From Marinilabiliales bacterium (lineage in GTDB: Bacteria > Bacteroidota > Bacteroidia > Bacteroidales > SZUA-534): a DNA stretch of 64,000 bases. The notes beneath the pieces were generated by a model. The model saw only the letters and a program-made list of their open reading frames with translations. It did not search any database and was not told where the DNA came from. The number at the start of each line of letters is the position of its first letter. Positions within the stretch are counted from its first letter, which is position 1. Positions 1 to 9,647 of this stretch are shown one piece after another. Both the position numbers and the translations under genes were made by a program. The stretch lies in assembly GCA_003512955.1 (NCBI GenBank), contig DOTG01000013.1, forward strand, positions 1 to 64,000. Direction: 5' to 3'.

Positions 1-572
1 CAGCTACCAGTGTTAATTCAAGTTCTTTTGTTGTAAATTGGACTCCAGTAACTGGAGCAACCGGTTACGTGCTTGATATATCTACAGCAAGTAATTTTTC
101 AACGTTTGTTTATACTTATAATAATGCAAGTACAACCCAATTTACAGGTAACCCAAACAGTTCAGTGGCAATATATGGCATGATCTATCCAGGAACAACC
201 TATTATTATAGGATACGGGCAGTCAAGAATACATCGCAATCTGCTAATTCAAATGTTATTTCAGTTACAACAATGGCCGCAGGGCAGATAAATCCTCAGG
301 CTAGTAAAAAATCGGCCACTATGGAAAAGCCGTTAAATATTGCTGATATAAAATTTACTATTTATCCAAATCCAGTAGATGAGGTGTTAAATATTGAATT
401 AAAAGATATTAAAGAGAAAGTAAACTTAAATATCTATAACAGTTCGGGTATTCTTATTAAGTCATTAATCTTGAGTAATACATTTAATGACATTGATGTT
501 AGCAATTTTCCTAAGGGTATGTATTTAATCACAGAAAATGGTACAGTGATAAATAAATTCATAAAAGAATAA
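1..572 (+). CDS. 3' end of a secreted protein with an FN3-like domain and a type IX secretion C-terminal domain (partial)
   Basis: The frame is open from the first bases of the window, so the start lies upstream. The visible N-terminal part (roughly the first 95 codons) reads as a fibronectin type III-like fold: a Trp in VNWTPVTGATGY, then YYYRIRAV near its end. After a short linker comes a C-terminal block beginning FTIYPNPVDEVLNIEL and ending with GMYLITENGTVINKFIKE, the typical pattern of a type IX (Por) sorting domain. The protein is therefore probably exported through the outer membrane and released or anchored. The catalytic or binding part, if any, is outside the window. A strong hairpin terminator follows directly, so it does not belong to the downstream locus. 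Confidence 0.85.
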   Translation, partial: ATSVNSSSFVVNWTPVTGATGYVLDISTASNFSTFVYTYNNASTTQFTGNPNSSVAIYGMIYPGTTYYYRIRAVKNTSQSANSNVISVTTMAAGQINPQASKKSATMEKPLNIADIKFTIYPNPVDEVLNIELKDIKEKVNLNIYNSSGILIKSLILSNTFNDIDVSNFPKGMYLITENGTVINKFIKE

Positions 573-594
573 ATTTGCCCTGTTCAAAAATAGG

Positions 595-628
595 ATGAGG
601 GTGTCTATTACTTTTTAGACACCCTCAT
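595..628 (+). terminator. Rho-independent terminator after the secreted protein
   Basis: A perfect 12-bp stem (595-606 with 617-628) around a 10-base loop, followed by a T-rich stretch. It lies 23 bases past the stop codon of the upstream gene and separates it from the SusC gene. Confidence 0.85.
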
Positions 629-954
629 TTCGTTTACTTTTTAAATATGGATACGAAATTTTTATTTGTCAATTAAACCACTATAGATTTTAAAATAAAA
701 AAATAAAATTTTTCTTATTTGTGTATTTTATAATTTGATCACTACTGTATTCATTTATAGAACCTTTTTAAATAAACTTATTGAGCCTAGCTTTATTTAC
801 AGAATATCAAACGATTGCATAAAATTGTTGAGGTGTTGTTGTAGCCATTCAACAAATTAAGTTAAGCATGTGAAATTGTTATGCAAGGTTAAAAATTGAC
901 TTGTAGATACAAAGTAACCTAAATTAGCCTTCCGAAAAACTCAAACAATAGACT
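629..954. other. AT-rich leader of the glucan locus
   Basis: About 330 bases with no credible coding frame. It should hold the promoter and operator of the SusC operon. I find no clean TTG-N19-TAnnTTTG match; the nearest -7 boxes have one mismatch and no well-placed -33 box. A small inverted repeat, TTGTTG (836-841) and CAACAA (850-855), is a weak operator candidate. The long distance to the SusC start suggests an extended 5' leader. Confidence 0.4.
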
Positions 955-3951
955 ATGAAAAAATCAATACTCCTAGTTTTACTGATGACCTCAATAACAA
1001 TGCTTTCCTTTTCGCAGGGAATAACTGTTACAGGTCAAATTACGGATGCAAGTAAAAATGCGTTGCCTGGTGTGACAATACAGATTAAAGGTACTACAAA
1101 TGGTACTATCACCGATTTTGATGGGAAATACACCATTAATGTACAAAATACGCAAACGTTAGTGTATTCAATGGTTGGTATGTTAACCGAAGAGGTCCAG
1201 GTTAACAACCAAAATGTGGTCAACCTTACATTAATTGAAGATTTAAAACAACTTGAAGAGGTTGTTGTAATTGGATATGGTTCCAGCAAATCGAAGGATC
1301 TTACCGCACCCATTGTTACCATAAAAGGAAACGAGCTATCAAAACAGATTACAGCTAATCCTATGCAGGCTTTACAAGGAAAAGTAACTGGAGTACAAAT
1401 CATCAATTCAGGAAAACCCGGTGGGGAATCCACGGTAAAAATCCGAGGTGTAGGTTCAATTGGTGATTACGCCAAACCACTATATGTAGTAGATGGGGGT
1501 TTTGTGGATAACATCGACTTTTTGAGTTCAAATGATATTGAAAGCCTGACTGTATTAAAAGATGCATCAGCAGCCGCAATATACGGGGTTAGGGCTGCCA
1601 ATGGAGTAATTTTAGTTACAACAAAAAAAGGAATAAGTGAAGTGCCAATGATAAATTATGATGGGTACATGGGATTGCAAGTTCCAGTAAATATAATGCC
1701 TATGGCCACAAAGGATCAATATATTACACTGTATAATGAGGCAAATACAAACACCACTGATTTTATACCTAAGGTAGCCGATGATTATCCTGCTAGCACT
1801 GATTGGTATAAGGAGTTAGTAAGAATAGCTGTTACACACAGCCACAATGTTGATGTGTCGGGGGCTACCGAAAAGACATCATATTCATTTGGAGCCAATT
1901 ATTATTTTCAGAAAGGGATTATGGATTCAAAAAACGATTATGAAAGAGTGAACTTACGGGCAAGAATCGATCAGAAAATCAATAACATAATAAAAGTTGG
2001 GTTCAATACAGTTTATTCGAACTACAATAAACAGCTAGCTAACGATGGCTCGGCTTTCTTTAGTGCATACGTTAATCCTCCGGTCTATTCAGTTTATGAC
2101 GAAAATAATACCGATGCTTATCCTATAAAATTTGGGTCACCTCAAACATATGGTTATGGTAACCAATATGGTAACCCCGTAGCTTCAGCCTATTATTACG
2201 ATAATATTGAAAAGGGATACAAGTTCCTTTTAAATGGAAGTTTTGAAGTAAATATCATCCAAGACAAACTTACGCTTAAAACCTCTTATAATCAGGATTT
2301 AAACAATTGGAATACCCGCAATTATTCTCCTGAATTTAATGTAGGTGGTTCACAAGGAGTTCGTAAATCAAGCCTAACAAAAACTTTTGGAAACTCATCG
2401 AATACCATATTTGACAATCTTTTAACGTACCGGAATGAGGTAGGATCTCATAGTTTTACTGCTCTTATTGGACAGTCAACTCGTATTCAACGTTCCACAT
2501 CACTTTCGGGATCTGCCCTAGATGTTCCTGGTTACGATGATGCGTCAAAATACCTGATTACAGGTTCATATAAAGACAGAAACGCTTGGGATGAGGGATA
2601 TCTGTACCATGGCTTATCTTATTTTGGTCGGGTTACTTATAATAATAGCGATAGATATCTGGCAACCTTCACCTTTCGTGCCGATGGTAGTTCAAAATAT
2701 CAAGAAAAATGGGGATATTTCCCTTCAATGGGAATAGGTTGGATACTTACGAAAGAAGATTTCATGAAAAATTCCTCCATCTTTCAGTTTCTTAAGATTC
2801 GTGGGAGCTGGGGCCTACTTGGAAACGATAATATTCCAGCAAACTCAGCAGTTACTTTGGGTTCTACTGGTGCCGGAAGCTCAGGTGTTTTTGGTGATGA
2901 GTTGGTTGATGGAGTGGGTTCCCAAACCGTTGTTCAAAATTATTTAAAATGGGAAATAGTGGATGAATTTGACTTTGGTGTTGATTTTTCCGTGATGCAA
3001 AAAAAATTAACCGGTGAAATTGACTACTATCGACGAGTAACTCATAATGTTGTTTTTAATGCACCTATTGCAACAGGCGGTGGTGTTGCAGAGCTTCTTG
3101 GCAATAATGGAGATATATTGAACAGTGGTATAGAGTTAAATCTTAATTGGACTGATAAAATAATCAATGACTGGAATTATCATGCCGGACTCAACATGAC
3201 CACCATTTATAATAAAGTACTGAAACTTGAAGGTCGTGAATACATCCCATCGGGATATGTGCGTGGTAATTATACCAAGCGAACCCAAGAAGGCCATCCT
3301 ATTGGCGCATTTTATGGATATGAGATTGACGGTGTATATGCCAGCGAAAGTGATGCTTTACGCGACCCAGTATCACAAGCAATTAAAGACAAAGGATTTT
3401 TTAAATATAAAGATCAAAATGGTGACCTCGTCATTGATGACAAGGATAAAGTATATCTTGGAAGTGCCACGCCATGGCTGATTGCAGGTATTGATTTTGG
3501 AATGGAATACAAGCAATTCGATGTTAGCCTTTCATTTCAAGGCCAACTAGGCAATAAAATATTAAATGCCAAACGGATGAACCGAGATGTTTTTGTAGAT
3601 GGCAACTACGACCAGGATTTTTATGATAAACGATGGACCAGCGACAATAAATCAGATACCTATCCATCTGCTGAAGCATATAACTTTTCTTACACACAAC
3701 AATCAAACAATTTCTTTGTCGAAAATGGTTCATATATCCGTATCCAGAATATCCAAATAGGTTACACTTCGAAAAAAATTAAACACATTCAAAGTTTGAG
3801 GGTTTACGCGTCAGCTCAAAGGCCTTATACACTTTTTTCATATAACGGATTTACACCTGAAATCGGTGGATCACCTATTGAAAGTGGAATCGACAATTCC
3901 GTGTATCCTATGCAAGCTATATACATAATTGGATTAAAACTTACCTATTAA
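955..3951 (+). CDS. SusC-like TonB-dependent outer-membrane glucan importer
   Basis: A 998-residue SusC-family protein. It has a signal peptide ending near MLSFSQG (residues 15-21), a carboxypeptidase-D-regulatory-like domain (about 22-105), a linker LEEVVVIGYGSSK, the plug domain with the family pattern AAIYGVRAANGVILVTTKKG (about residues 206-226), and a C-terminal beta-barrel ending in an aromatic-rich strand. Proteins of this family sit in the outer membrane and import oligosaccharides with energy from TonB/ExbBD. It is followed by its SusD partner. Neighbouring enzymes suggest beta-1,2-glucan oligosaccharides as cargo; that is inference. There is no N-terminal STN domain, so direct anti-sigma signalling is unlikely, which fits the separate SusR-like regulator downstream. 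Confidence 0.95.
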   Translation: MKKSILLVLLMTSITMLSFSQGITVTGQITDASKNALPGVTIQIKGTTNGTITDFDGKYTINVQNTQTLVYSMVGMLTEEVQVNNQNVVNLTLIEDLKQLEEVVVIGYGSSKSKDLTAPIVTIKGNELSKQITANPMQALQGKVTGVQIINSGKPGGESTVKIRGVGSIGDYAKPLYVVDGGFVDNIDFLSSNDIESLTVLKDASAAAIYGVRAANGVILVTTKKGISEVPMINYDGYMGLQVPVNIMPMATKDQYITLYNEANTNTTDFIPKVADDYPASTDWYKELVRIAVTHSHNVDVSGATEKTSYSFGANYYFQKGIMDSKNDYERVNLRARIDQKINNIIKVGFNTVYSNYNKQLANDGSAFFSAYVNPPVYSVYDENNTDAYPIKFGSPQTYGYGNQYGNPVASAYYYDNIEKGYKFLLNGSFEVNIIQDKLTLKTSYNQDLNNWNTRNYSPEFNVGGSQGVRKSSLTKTFGNSSNTIFDNLLTYRNEVGSHSFTALIGQSTRIQRSTSLSGSALDVPGYDDASKYLITGSYKDRNAWDEGYLYHGLSYFGRVTYNNSDRYLATFTFRADGSSKYQEKWGYFPSMGIGWILTKEDFMKNSSIFQFLKIRGSWGLLGNDNIPANSAVTLGSTGAGSSGVFGDELVDGVGSQTVVQNYLKWEIVDEFDFGVDFSVMQKKLTGEIDYYRRVTHNVVFNAPIATGGGVAELLGNNGDILNSGIELNLNWTDKIINDWNYHAGLNMTTIYNKVLKLEGREYIPSGYVRGNYTKRTQEGHPIGAFYGYEIDGVYASESDALRDPVSQAIKDKGFFKYKDQNGDLVIDDKDKVYLGSATPWLIAGIDFGMEYKQFDVSLSFQGQLGNKILNAKRMNRDVFVDGNYDQDFYDKRWTSDNKSDTYPSAEAYNFSYTQQSNNFFVENGSYIRIQNIQIGYTSKKIKHIQSLRVYASAQRPYTLFSYNGFTPEIGGSPIESGIDNSVYPMQAIYIIGLKLTY

Positions 3952-4024
3952 TTTTGGTTTTAAACTTAAAAATTAAGTTGTGAAAAAAGAAAAAGCAAAT
4001 TATAAATGTGTAAAACAAAAAACT

Positions 4025-5512
4025 ATGAAAAAATTGATAAACCTTTTATATATACTCCTAGCAGGGTTAATTTTTGTTGGATGTGAGGATTTTTTAGATA
4101 TCCGTACAGAAGGCAGTTTGCCTACCACCGGTATTGATTATAGTAAATCAGAAAATACGTTTAAACCTGTAAGTGCTGCTTATGCTCAACTAAGAAGTTA
4201 TGGAGCACACGTTTTTCCATACATCGGCATGTTCGAAATTGCCGCCGATAATGCAGACAAAGGTAGCACCCCAGATGATAATCCGACAATGAAGGAATTA
4301 GATAATTTCAGTTTCACATCCAGTAATGGATTAATTAATGACTTATGGAAAGGTTATTTTGACATTGTTAGTGCTGCCAACTATGCCATACACGAGATGC
4401 CTTTATATGAGGATGCTCAACCTAATAGCACCGACAAATTGTATACTCATCAATGTCAAGGTGAGGCTAAAGCCATTCGGGCTTATGCATATTTTAATTT
4501 GACCAGAGCATTCGGTAGAGTTCCTATTATTGATACCGTTTTAACCTCAGAGCAGTTAGCACAAAAAAAACAAGCAACTACCCGTGAATTATACGATTTT
4601 ATCGAAAAAGACCTTCGTGAAGCTATTTCTGTTTTACCCGAAGATTATACTGCCGATTGGGATGGACGCATAAACAAATATACGGCCATGGCGATCAAAG
4701 CAAAAGCACACATGTATTGCAACGAGTGGGATTCCGTTGCGTCTCTTACTGATAAAATCATAGCTTCAGGTCGATATGGCCTGATGTCAAAATTTCGTGA
4801 TGTTTTTAGTGTGGATAACGAAAATAGTGTAGAATCTATTTTTGAAATTCAAAGCTCGACCCTAGGTAAAACTCTAGGTGACCAAACTTTCTTGGAATAT
4901 GCCTATGTTCAAGGTCCCCGTGGTAATAGTCCAGGTAATATGCAGGGTTGGGGGTTTTGTACCCCAAGTCAAAACTTGGTCGATTTTTATAACCTCAGAG
5001 GTGAAACAGTTCGCCCATCTTCCACGTTGCTTTATCGGGGCACTAAAACCCCAGAGGGTGATAGCATAAAAACCATTTGTACCAACCCAATTTATAATGG
5101 CAAAGTTTATACCCCAAGTGCTTACAATAATTGGAATTACAATGGCTATGGATTCGATCACAATATCCGGATCATCAGATACTCAGATATATTACTCATG
5201 TTTGCTGAAGCATTAGTTCGTGGAAGTTCTGTTGAGCTTACTTCTGGGATGGACGCTTCTGGTGCAATCAATCAAATTAGGTTCAGAGCTGGTTTAGAAA
5301 ATATTGGAGGTCTCTCATTGCAAGAAATATGGGACGAACGAAGAGCTGAACTTGCATTGGAAGAAGACCGTTTTTTCGATCTGGTTCGCACTGGCCAAGC
5401 CGCTACTGCACTTCAAAGTAAAGGGTTTATTTCAGGTAAAAACGAATTATACCCTATACCATCGGCGCAAATGCAGCTTAATACAAATCTGATTCAAAAC
5501 AATGGATATTAG
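4025..5512 (+). CDS. SusD/RagB-family glycan-binding surface lipoprotein
   Basis: A 495-residue SusD homologue. I chose the ATG at 4025 because it gives a clean lipoprotein signal (MKKLINLLYI then IFVGC, Cys at residue 20). A GTG start at 3980 in the same frame would add 15 charged residues before the signal. The TPR-like helical region shows GEAKAIRAYAYFNLTRAFG, typical of RagB/SusD proteins, and the C-terminal half has the WDERRAELALEEDRFFDLVR pattern seen throughout the family. It forms the lid on the SusC barrel and binds the glycan at the cell surface. It starts 73 bases after the SusC stop and is almost certainly co-transcribed. Confidence 0.95.
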   Translation: MKKLINLLYILLAGLIFVGCEDFLDIRTEGSLPTTGIDYSKSENTFKPVSAAYAQLRSYGAHVFPYIGMFEIAADNADKGSTPDDNPTMKELDNFSFTSSNGLINDLWKGYFDIVSAANYAIHEMPLYEDAQPNSTDKLYTHQCQGEAKAIRAYAYFNLTRAFGRVPIIDTVLTSEQLAQKKQATTRELYDFIEKDLREAISVLPEDYTADWDGRINKYTAMAIKAKAHMYCNEWDSVASLTDKIIASGRYGLMSKFRDVFSVDNENSVESIFEIQSSTLGKTLGDQTFLEYAYVQGPRGNSPGNMQGWGFCTPSQNLVDFYNLRGETVRPSSTLLYRGTKTPEGDSIKTICTNPIYNGKVYTPSAYNNWNYNGYGFDHNIRIIRYSDILLMFAEALVRGSSVELTSGMDASGAINQIRFRAGLENIGGLSLQEIWDERRAELALEEDRFFDLVRTGQAATALQSKGFISGKNELYPIPSAQMQLNTNLIQNNGY

Positions 5513-5554
5513 TAATATCAAAATATAATTATTGTTTAACTTAAACTAAATATT

Positions 5555-6427
5555 ATGAAAAACAAATTCAAATTCTTAAGTTTTCTGGTTTTTTGCCTTA
5601 TGGTAAGTGCTGCAACTGTAACTTTTGTTGCTTGTGGTGACGATGATGATAATAATGTGGATGATGGAAAAATTGATCCAAGTACCATAGCAACAACAAA
5701 CTTAGTTGCCTATTTCCCATTTGATGGAACTGGAATAGAAACTATTGCAAATCTGACACCTTCCGTTCAAACAGGCGTTACTTATGTGGCAGGTCGTCGC
5801 GGACAAGCTTACCAAGGAGCTGAACTTGCACATTTACTTTATACACTGCCTGCTTCAAGTAAAATGAAATCTTTGACTTCATTCTCCATTGGAATGTGGT
5901 TCAAATCACCACTTGTAACTGGTGACCCAGAACCTACTATTTTTGAAATTGGAAAATCAGATGATTTGTTTTGGGGAAATTTAAAACTTGCGTTGAACCG
6001 TTTGGATGCTAATGCTGACTCCTTGCAACTTAAAGCATTTTTTCTGAAAAATGGTGCTACCTGGTCAGGCCAACATGTATCATATTCAAATAGTAATTTT
6101 ATTATTAACAAGTGGATGCACCTTGTTTTTGAATATGATGCCATAACTTCAAAATACAAAATATATCTAAATGGTGTTCAAGTAGTTACAAACGATGGCG
6201 TGGAAAACCGTTATTCTGAAGATGGGATTGCTCTTGGTGAATTAGCTTTTGTCAATGCTGATGTAATCAATATTGGTGCTTGGCGTACAAAAACTGAGGC
6301 TGCCGCCACTGATGCTTGGATGGGTTGGTTCTTGGGTAATCTTGATGAACTTCGCGTTTATGACAAAGCACTAAATGACTCTGAGGTGAAAGCCTTATAT
6401 GATGCTGAGGTAACTCAGGTAGAGTAA
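5555..6427 (+). CDS. LamG-domain surface glycan-binding lipoprotein (SusE/F position)
   Basis: A 290-residue lipoprotein with Cys27 in TFVACGDDDD. The run of aspartates right after the Cys matches the lipoprotein export signal that sends Bacteroidetes lipoproteins to the outer face of the outer membrane. Residues about 50-285 look like a concanavalin A/LamG jelly roll: LVAYFPFDG at the start, SIGMWFKS, KWMHLVFEYD, KIYLNGVQV, and LDELRVYDKALND at the end. No catalytic residues are evident. From its place directly after SusD, and before a terminator, I infer a surface glycan-binding protein for the locus. It has no sequence resemblance to SusE or SusF that I can see; only the gene position corresponds. 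Confidence 0.8.
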   Translation: MKNKFKFLSFLVFCLMVSAATVTFVACGDDDDNNVDDGKIDPSTIATTNLVAYFPFDGTGIETIANLTPSVQTGVTYVAGRRGQAYQGAELAHLLYTLPASSKMKSLTSFSIGMWFKSPLVTGDPEPTIFEIGKSDDLFWGNLKLALNRLDANADSLQLKAFFLKNGATWSGQHVSYSNSNFIINKWMHLVFEYDAITSKYKIYLNGVQVVTNDGVENRYSEDGIALGELAFVNADVINIGAWRTKTEAAATDAWMGWFLGNLDELRVYDKALNDSEVKALYDAEVTQVE

Positions 6428-6432
6428 TATTT

Positions 6433-6465
6433 AAAAAGGAGGATAAATTTACCATCCTCCTTTTT
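6433..6465 (+). terminator. Internal terminator between binding proteins and enzymes
   Basis: A 12-bp perfect stem (6433-6444 with 6454-6465), 9-base loop, ending in T-rich sequence. It lies 5 bases past the LamG gene stop and 32 bases before the next ATG, leaving almost no room for a new promoter. It probably attenuates rather than ends transcription. Confidence 0.75.
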
Positions 6466-6497
6466 CTCTTTTTTAATTATTTAATACTCACATAAAA

Positions 6498-8153
6498 ATG
6501 AAATCATTATTGCCCTTTTTATTGATTTCTTTCTTCTTTTTGGCCTCTTGCCAAAAAGATAATTCTACCGATACCAAACCTGTTAATACCCTTGTAGAAT
6601 CGGTATATATAAATCAAAAGCTAGTAAACAATAATCAAAAAATATTCAATATCCCTATTGATTCTGTTATTGTGAAAATTAATTTTTCTTCGGCTATTAA
6701 CCCTGCTAAAACCAATCCTGAAAAGTTTTTTATCAGTAATAGTGTAGGATTCGATTTTACCATCCTACCTTCAGAAGATAATAAACAGTTGTCTTTCCGA
6801 ATCAATCCTATATTAAATTATTATTCAGACTATAAACTATATATTCTTGATGGTGAATACTTAGGAGTAAAGTTTATTGATTCGTATGAATATACTTTTA
6901 CAACCTATATAGACTCCACCCCCAAATTCCCGGTCATCTCTGATGATGAATTACTGACCCTGGTTCAGCAACAAACTTTTAAATTCTTTTGGGATTATGC
7001 CCATCCTGTAAGCGGATTGGCCCGTGAACGTTTGGGTTCGGGCGATGTGGTTACCTCGGGTGGGAGCGGTTTTGGGGTTATGGCTATTCTTGTGGGTATT
7101 GAACGCGGATTTATTACCCGTCAACAGGGTTTTGAAAAGCTTTCTACCATTGTTAATTTTTTAAACAATTCCGAAACAGAAACTTTCCATGGGGCTTACC
7201 CTCACTGGTTAAATGGTTCAACTGGGGCTGCCATTGCATTTAGTACCAAAGACAATGGTGCCGACCTGGTTGAAACCGCCTACCTGATCCAGGGATTGTT
7301 AACGGTCCGTGAATATTTTAAAAATGGGTCAGCCGAAGAACTACAACTTTGCGACACCATTACTGCCATCTGGGAACGGGTTGAATGGGATTGGTTCCGC
7401 CAGGGAGATCAAAATGTGCTTTATTGGCATTGGTCGCCCAATTATGGCTGGGACATGAACATGAAAATCCAGGGTTGGAGCGAATGCCTGATTGTATATG
7501 CGTTGGCGGCAAGCTCACCCACACACAGCATTCCAAAAGTTGTTTATGATGAAGGTTGGGCAAGATACGGTGCTTTCCCGATGAAAAACGGCAAATCGTT
7601 TTACGGGATTACTTTGCCTTTAAGCTGGGATTATGGCGGCCCGTTATTCTGGGCGCATTATTCCTTTTTAGGATTAGACCCCAGAAACCTATCGGACCAA
7701 TATGCTAATTACTGGGAACAAAATGTGGCACATAGCCTTATCAATTTTGAGTATTGTAAAGCAAATCCAAAGAAATACTTATGCTACAGTGCCGACTGCT
7801 GGGGATTAACGGCTAGTGATATTCCAAATGGATATACCGCCAGTGAGCCTTCAAACGATATTGGTGTAATTGCCCCAACAGCAGCAATTTCGTCCATCGC
7901 ATATACACCTGAACAATCCTTAGATGCCATTCGCTTCTTTTATTATATTCTGGGAAATAAACTTTGGGGAAATTACGGATTCTACGATGCCTTTGATGCC
8001 AACGAAAGCTGGTGGGCCAGTTCGTACATCGCGATAGATCAGGGACCTGAAATTTGTATGATTGAGAATTACCGGACGGCATTGTTGTGGAATCTTTTTA
8101 TGGAAAGTACTGAGGTTCAGCAAGGTCTTACAAAGCTAGGGTTCAGTTATTAA
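6498..8153 (+). CDS. GH144-family (glycoamylase-like fold) lipoprotein with N-terminal Ig-like domain
   Basis: A 551-residue lipoprotein (LASC, Cys18). Residues about 30-140 resemble a bacterial Ig-like domain (IPIDSVIVKINFSSAINPAK and a YEYTFTT strand). From about residue 150 (LLTLVQQQTFKFFWDYAHP) the sequence follows the glycoamylase-like/GH144 alpha/alpha-barrel, with GGSGFGVMAILVGIERG, a GWSECLIVYALAASSP segment carrying a conserved Glu, and IDQGPEICMIENYRT near the end. GH144 members characterised in Chitinophaga and Parabacteroides are endo-beta-1,2-glucanase and exo-acting sophorohydrolase. Automatic names such as glucoamylase would be misleading here. It is one of two distinct GH144 genes in tandem; the division of labour between them is inference. 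Confidence 0.82.
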   Translation: MKSLLPFLLISFFFLASCQKDNSTDTKPVNTLVESVYINQKLVNNNQKIFNIPIDSVIVKINFSSAINPAKTNPEKFFISNSVGFDFTILPSEDNKQLSFRINPILNYYSDYKLYILDGEYLGVKFIDSYEYTFTTYIDSTPKFPVISDDELLTLVQQQTFKFFWDYAHPVSGLARERLGSGDVVTSGGSGFGVMAILVGIERGFITRQQGFEKLSTIVNFLNNSETETFHGAYPHWLNGSTGAAIAFSTKDNGADLVETAYLIQGLLTVREYFKNGSAEELQLCDTITAIWERVEWDWFRQGDQNVLYWHWSPNYGWDMNMKIQGWSECLIVYALAASSPTHSIPKVVYDEGWARYGAFPMKNGKSFYGITLPLSWDYGGPLFWAHYSFLGLDPRNLSDQYANYWEQNVAHSLINFEYCKANPKKYLCYSADCWGLTASDIPNGYTASEPSNDIGVIAPTAAISSIAYTPEQSLDAIRFFYYILGNKLWGNYGFYDAFDANESWWASSYIAIDQGPEICMIENYRTALLWNLFMESTEVQQGLTKLGFSY

Positions 8154-8237
8154 TAAAGTCTTTAATGCTTCTGATCCTTTAATTGATATTTGAATATCAG
8201 AAATAAAATAAATGCTGCTTAAAAATCCGACTAAACA

Positions 8238-9635
8238 ATGAAAAATCAACTAAAAACCAGTTTATTGCTTTTGCTTATCATCTTAATAGGTAATTCAAGC
8301 TGTGTAAAGAATGACCAGCCAATCTATAAATCATTTGGGAAAGTTAATTATCCGGTTACAACTGATGATGTTGCTATGCTCGATTCCATTCAGTACAAAA
8401 CATTTCAATTCTTTTTAAACGAACACCATCCTGAAAAGGGAATTGTAAAAGACCGTGCCGCAAGCTGGGCCCCGGCCAGCATAGCATCAACCGGTTTTGG
8501 GATACCCTGTTTTGCCATTGGTGCCGAACGGCAATGGATTACCCGCGAACAGGCAGCTGAGATAACACTCCAGATTCTGGATTTTTTTACGAAATCCGTA
8601 CAAAGCCCTGATACCAATGCCACCGGCTACAAAGGGTTTTATTACCATTTTCTGCGGATGAATACCGGCACCCGCGAATGGAAATGCGAACTTTCATCGG
8701 TTGATACCGGCATATTGATGATGGGTTTCCTGTTTGCCCGAAACTACTACAACTTGGACAATGAGGTTGAATTACAAATCCGTGAGCTTTCGGCAGCTTT
8801 ACTTAGCAAAATGGATTGGAATTTCTTTATATTGCCTTCATCCAGTAAATATGCGCACACCATTTCCATGGGCTGGACACCTGAGGAAGGGCTGCTCGAT
8901 TATGGCTGGTTCGGCTATAACGAGGCTTTGTTTCTCTACATTTTGGCAGCCGGAACCGGAATGGAAAACGCTGAGCAGAGCTATGATTCATGGTTAGCTA
9001 CCTACAAATGGGATACTCCCTACGAAGGGCTTTCGCATGTGGCTTTTCCACCTTTATTTGGCCACCAGTTTTCGCAAGCTTTTATTGATTTCCGTGGCTT
9101 GGGCGATAAATACATGAAAGAAAAAGGGATTGATTACTTTGAAAATTCCCGCCGTGCCACTTATGTTCAACGCGAATATGCCATTGAAAACCCAAAAGGC
9201 TGGGTTGGCTACGATTCGCTTTGCTGGGGCTTTACAGCTAGTGATGGCCCAGGCAATAGTTATAATTTCGAAAACAAAAAGTTTGAAGGCTATGCAGGCA
9301 GAGGCGCCAGTGGCGCAAATAATACCATTGCCGAGGACGGAACCGTTGCACCTTACGGACCACTGTCATCGTTACCATTTGCGCCTGAAATTGTGCTACC
9401 GACCATCCGCTCGATGAACGAAAAATACGGCAGCAAAATATGGGGGAAATATGGCTATCTTGATTCTTTCAATCCAACCATAAACTGGGTAAACAATGAT
9501 TATATTGGTATTGATCAGGGTCCTATGTTGATGATGATAGAAAATTTTAGAACAGGCCTTGTGTGGAACTATGTTATGAAGGATTCGGTAATTCAGACAG
9601 GATTACACCGACTTGGATTTGAATATCTAAAATAA
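8238..9635 (+). CDS. GH144-family beta-1,2-glucanase-type lipoprotein
   Basis: A 465-residue lipoprotein (GNSSC, Cys22) consisting of the GH144 domain alone. It starts SIQYKTFQFFLNEHHP and carries ASTGFGIPCFAIGAERQWI, ELSSVDTGILMMGFLFAR, WFGYNEALFLYILAAGT (a candidate catalytic-region Glu), CWGFTASDGPG and IDQGPMLMMIENFRTGLVW. This single-domain layout is closest to the known endo-beta-1,2-glucanase and sophorose-releasing GH144 enzymes. It shares only the family framework with the preceding gene. It starts 84 bases after that gene, and the intervening bases contain a small hairpin at 8184-8199 but no obvious promoter. Endo- versus exo-action cannot be read from sequence. Confidence 0.86.
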   Translation: MKNQLKTSLLLLLIILIGNSSCVKNDQPIYKSFGKVNYPVTTDDVAMLDSIQYKTFQFFLNEHHPEKGIVKDRAASWAPASIASTGFGIPCFAIGAERQWITREQAAEITLQILDFFTKSVQSPDTNATGYKGFYYHFLRMNTGTREWKCELSSVDTGILMMGFLFARNYYNLDNEVELQIRELSAALLSKMDWNFFILPSSSKYAHTISMGWTPEEGLLDYGWFGYNEALFLYILAAGTGMENAEQSYDSWLATYKWDTPYEGLSHVAFPPLFGHQFSQAFIDFRGLGDKYMKEKGIDYFENSRRATYVQREYAIENPKGWVGYDSLCWGFTASDGPGNSYNFENKKFEGYAGRGASGANNTIAEDGTVAPYGPLSSLPFAPEIVLPTIRSMNEKYGSKIWGKYGYLDSFNPTINWVNNDYIGIDQGPMLMMIENFRTGLVWNYVMKDSVIQTGLHRLGFEYLK

Positions 9636-9647
9636 AAATTTCTAAAT

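Noticed and set aside
3980..4024. GTG start extending the SusD protein by 15 residues
   Set aside because: The extension is charged and precedes a complete lipoprotein signal that begins at the ATG at 4025.
6498..9635. Starch-type glucoamylases
   Set aside because: The glycoamylase-like fold name fits, but the motifs and neighbours point to GH144; no GH13, GH97 or other starch gene is present.
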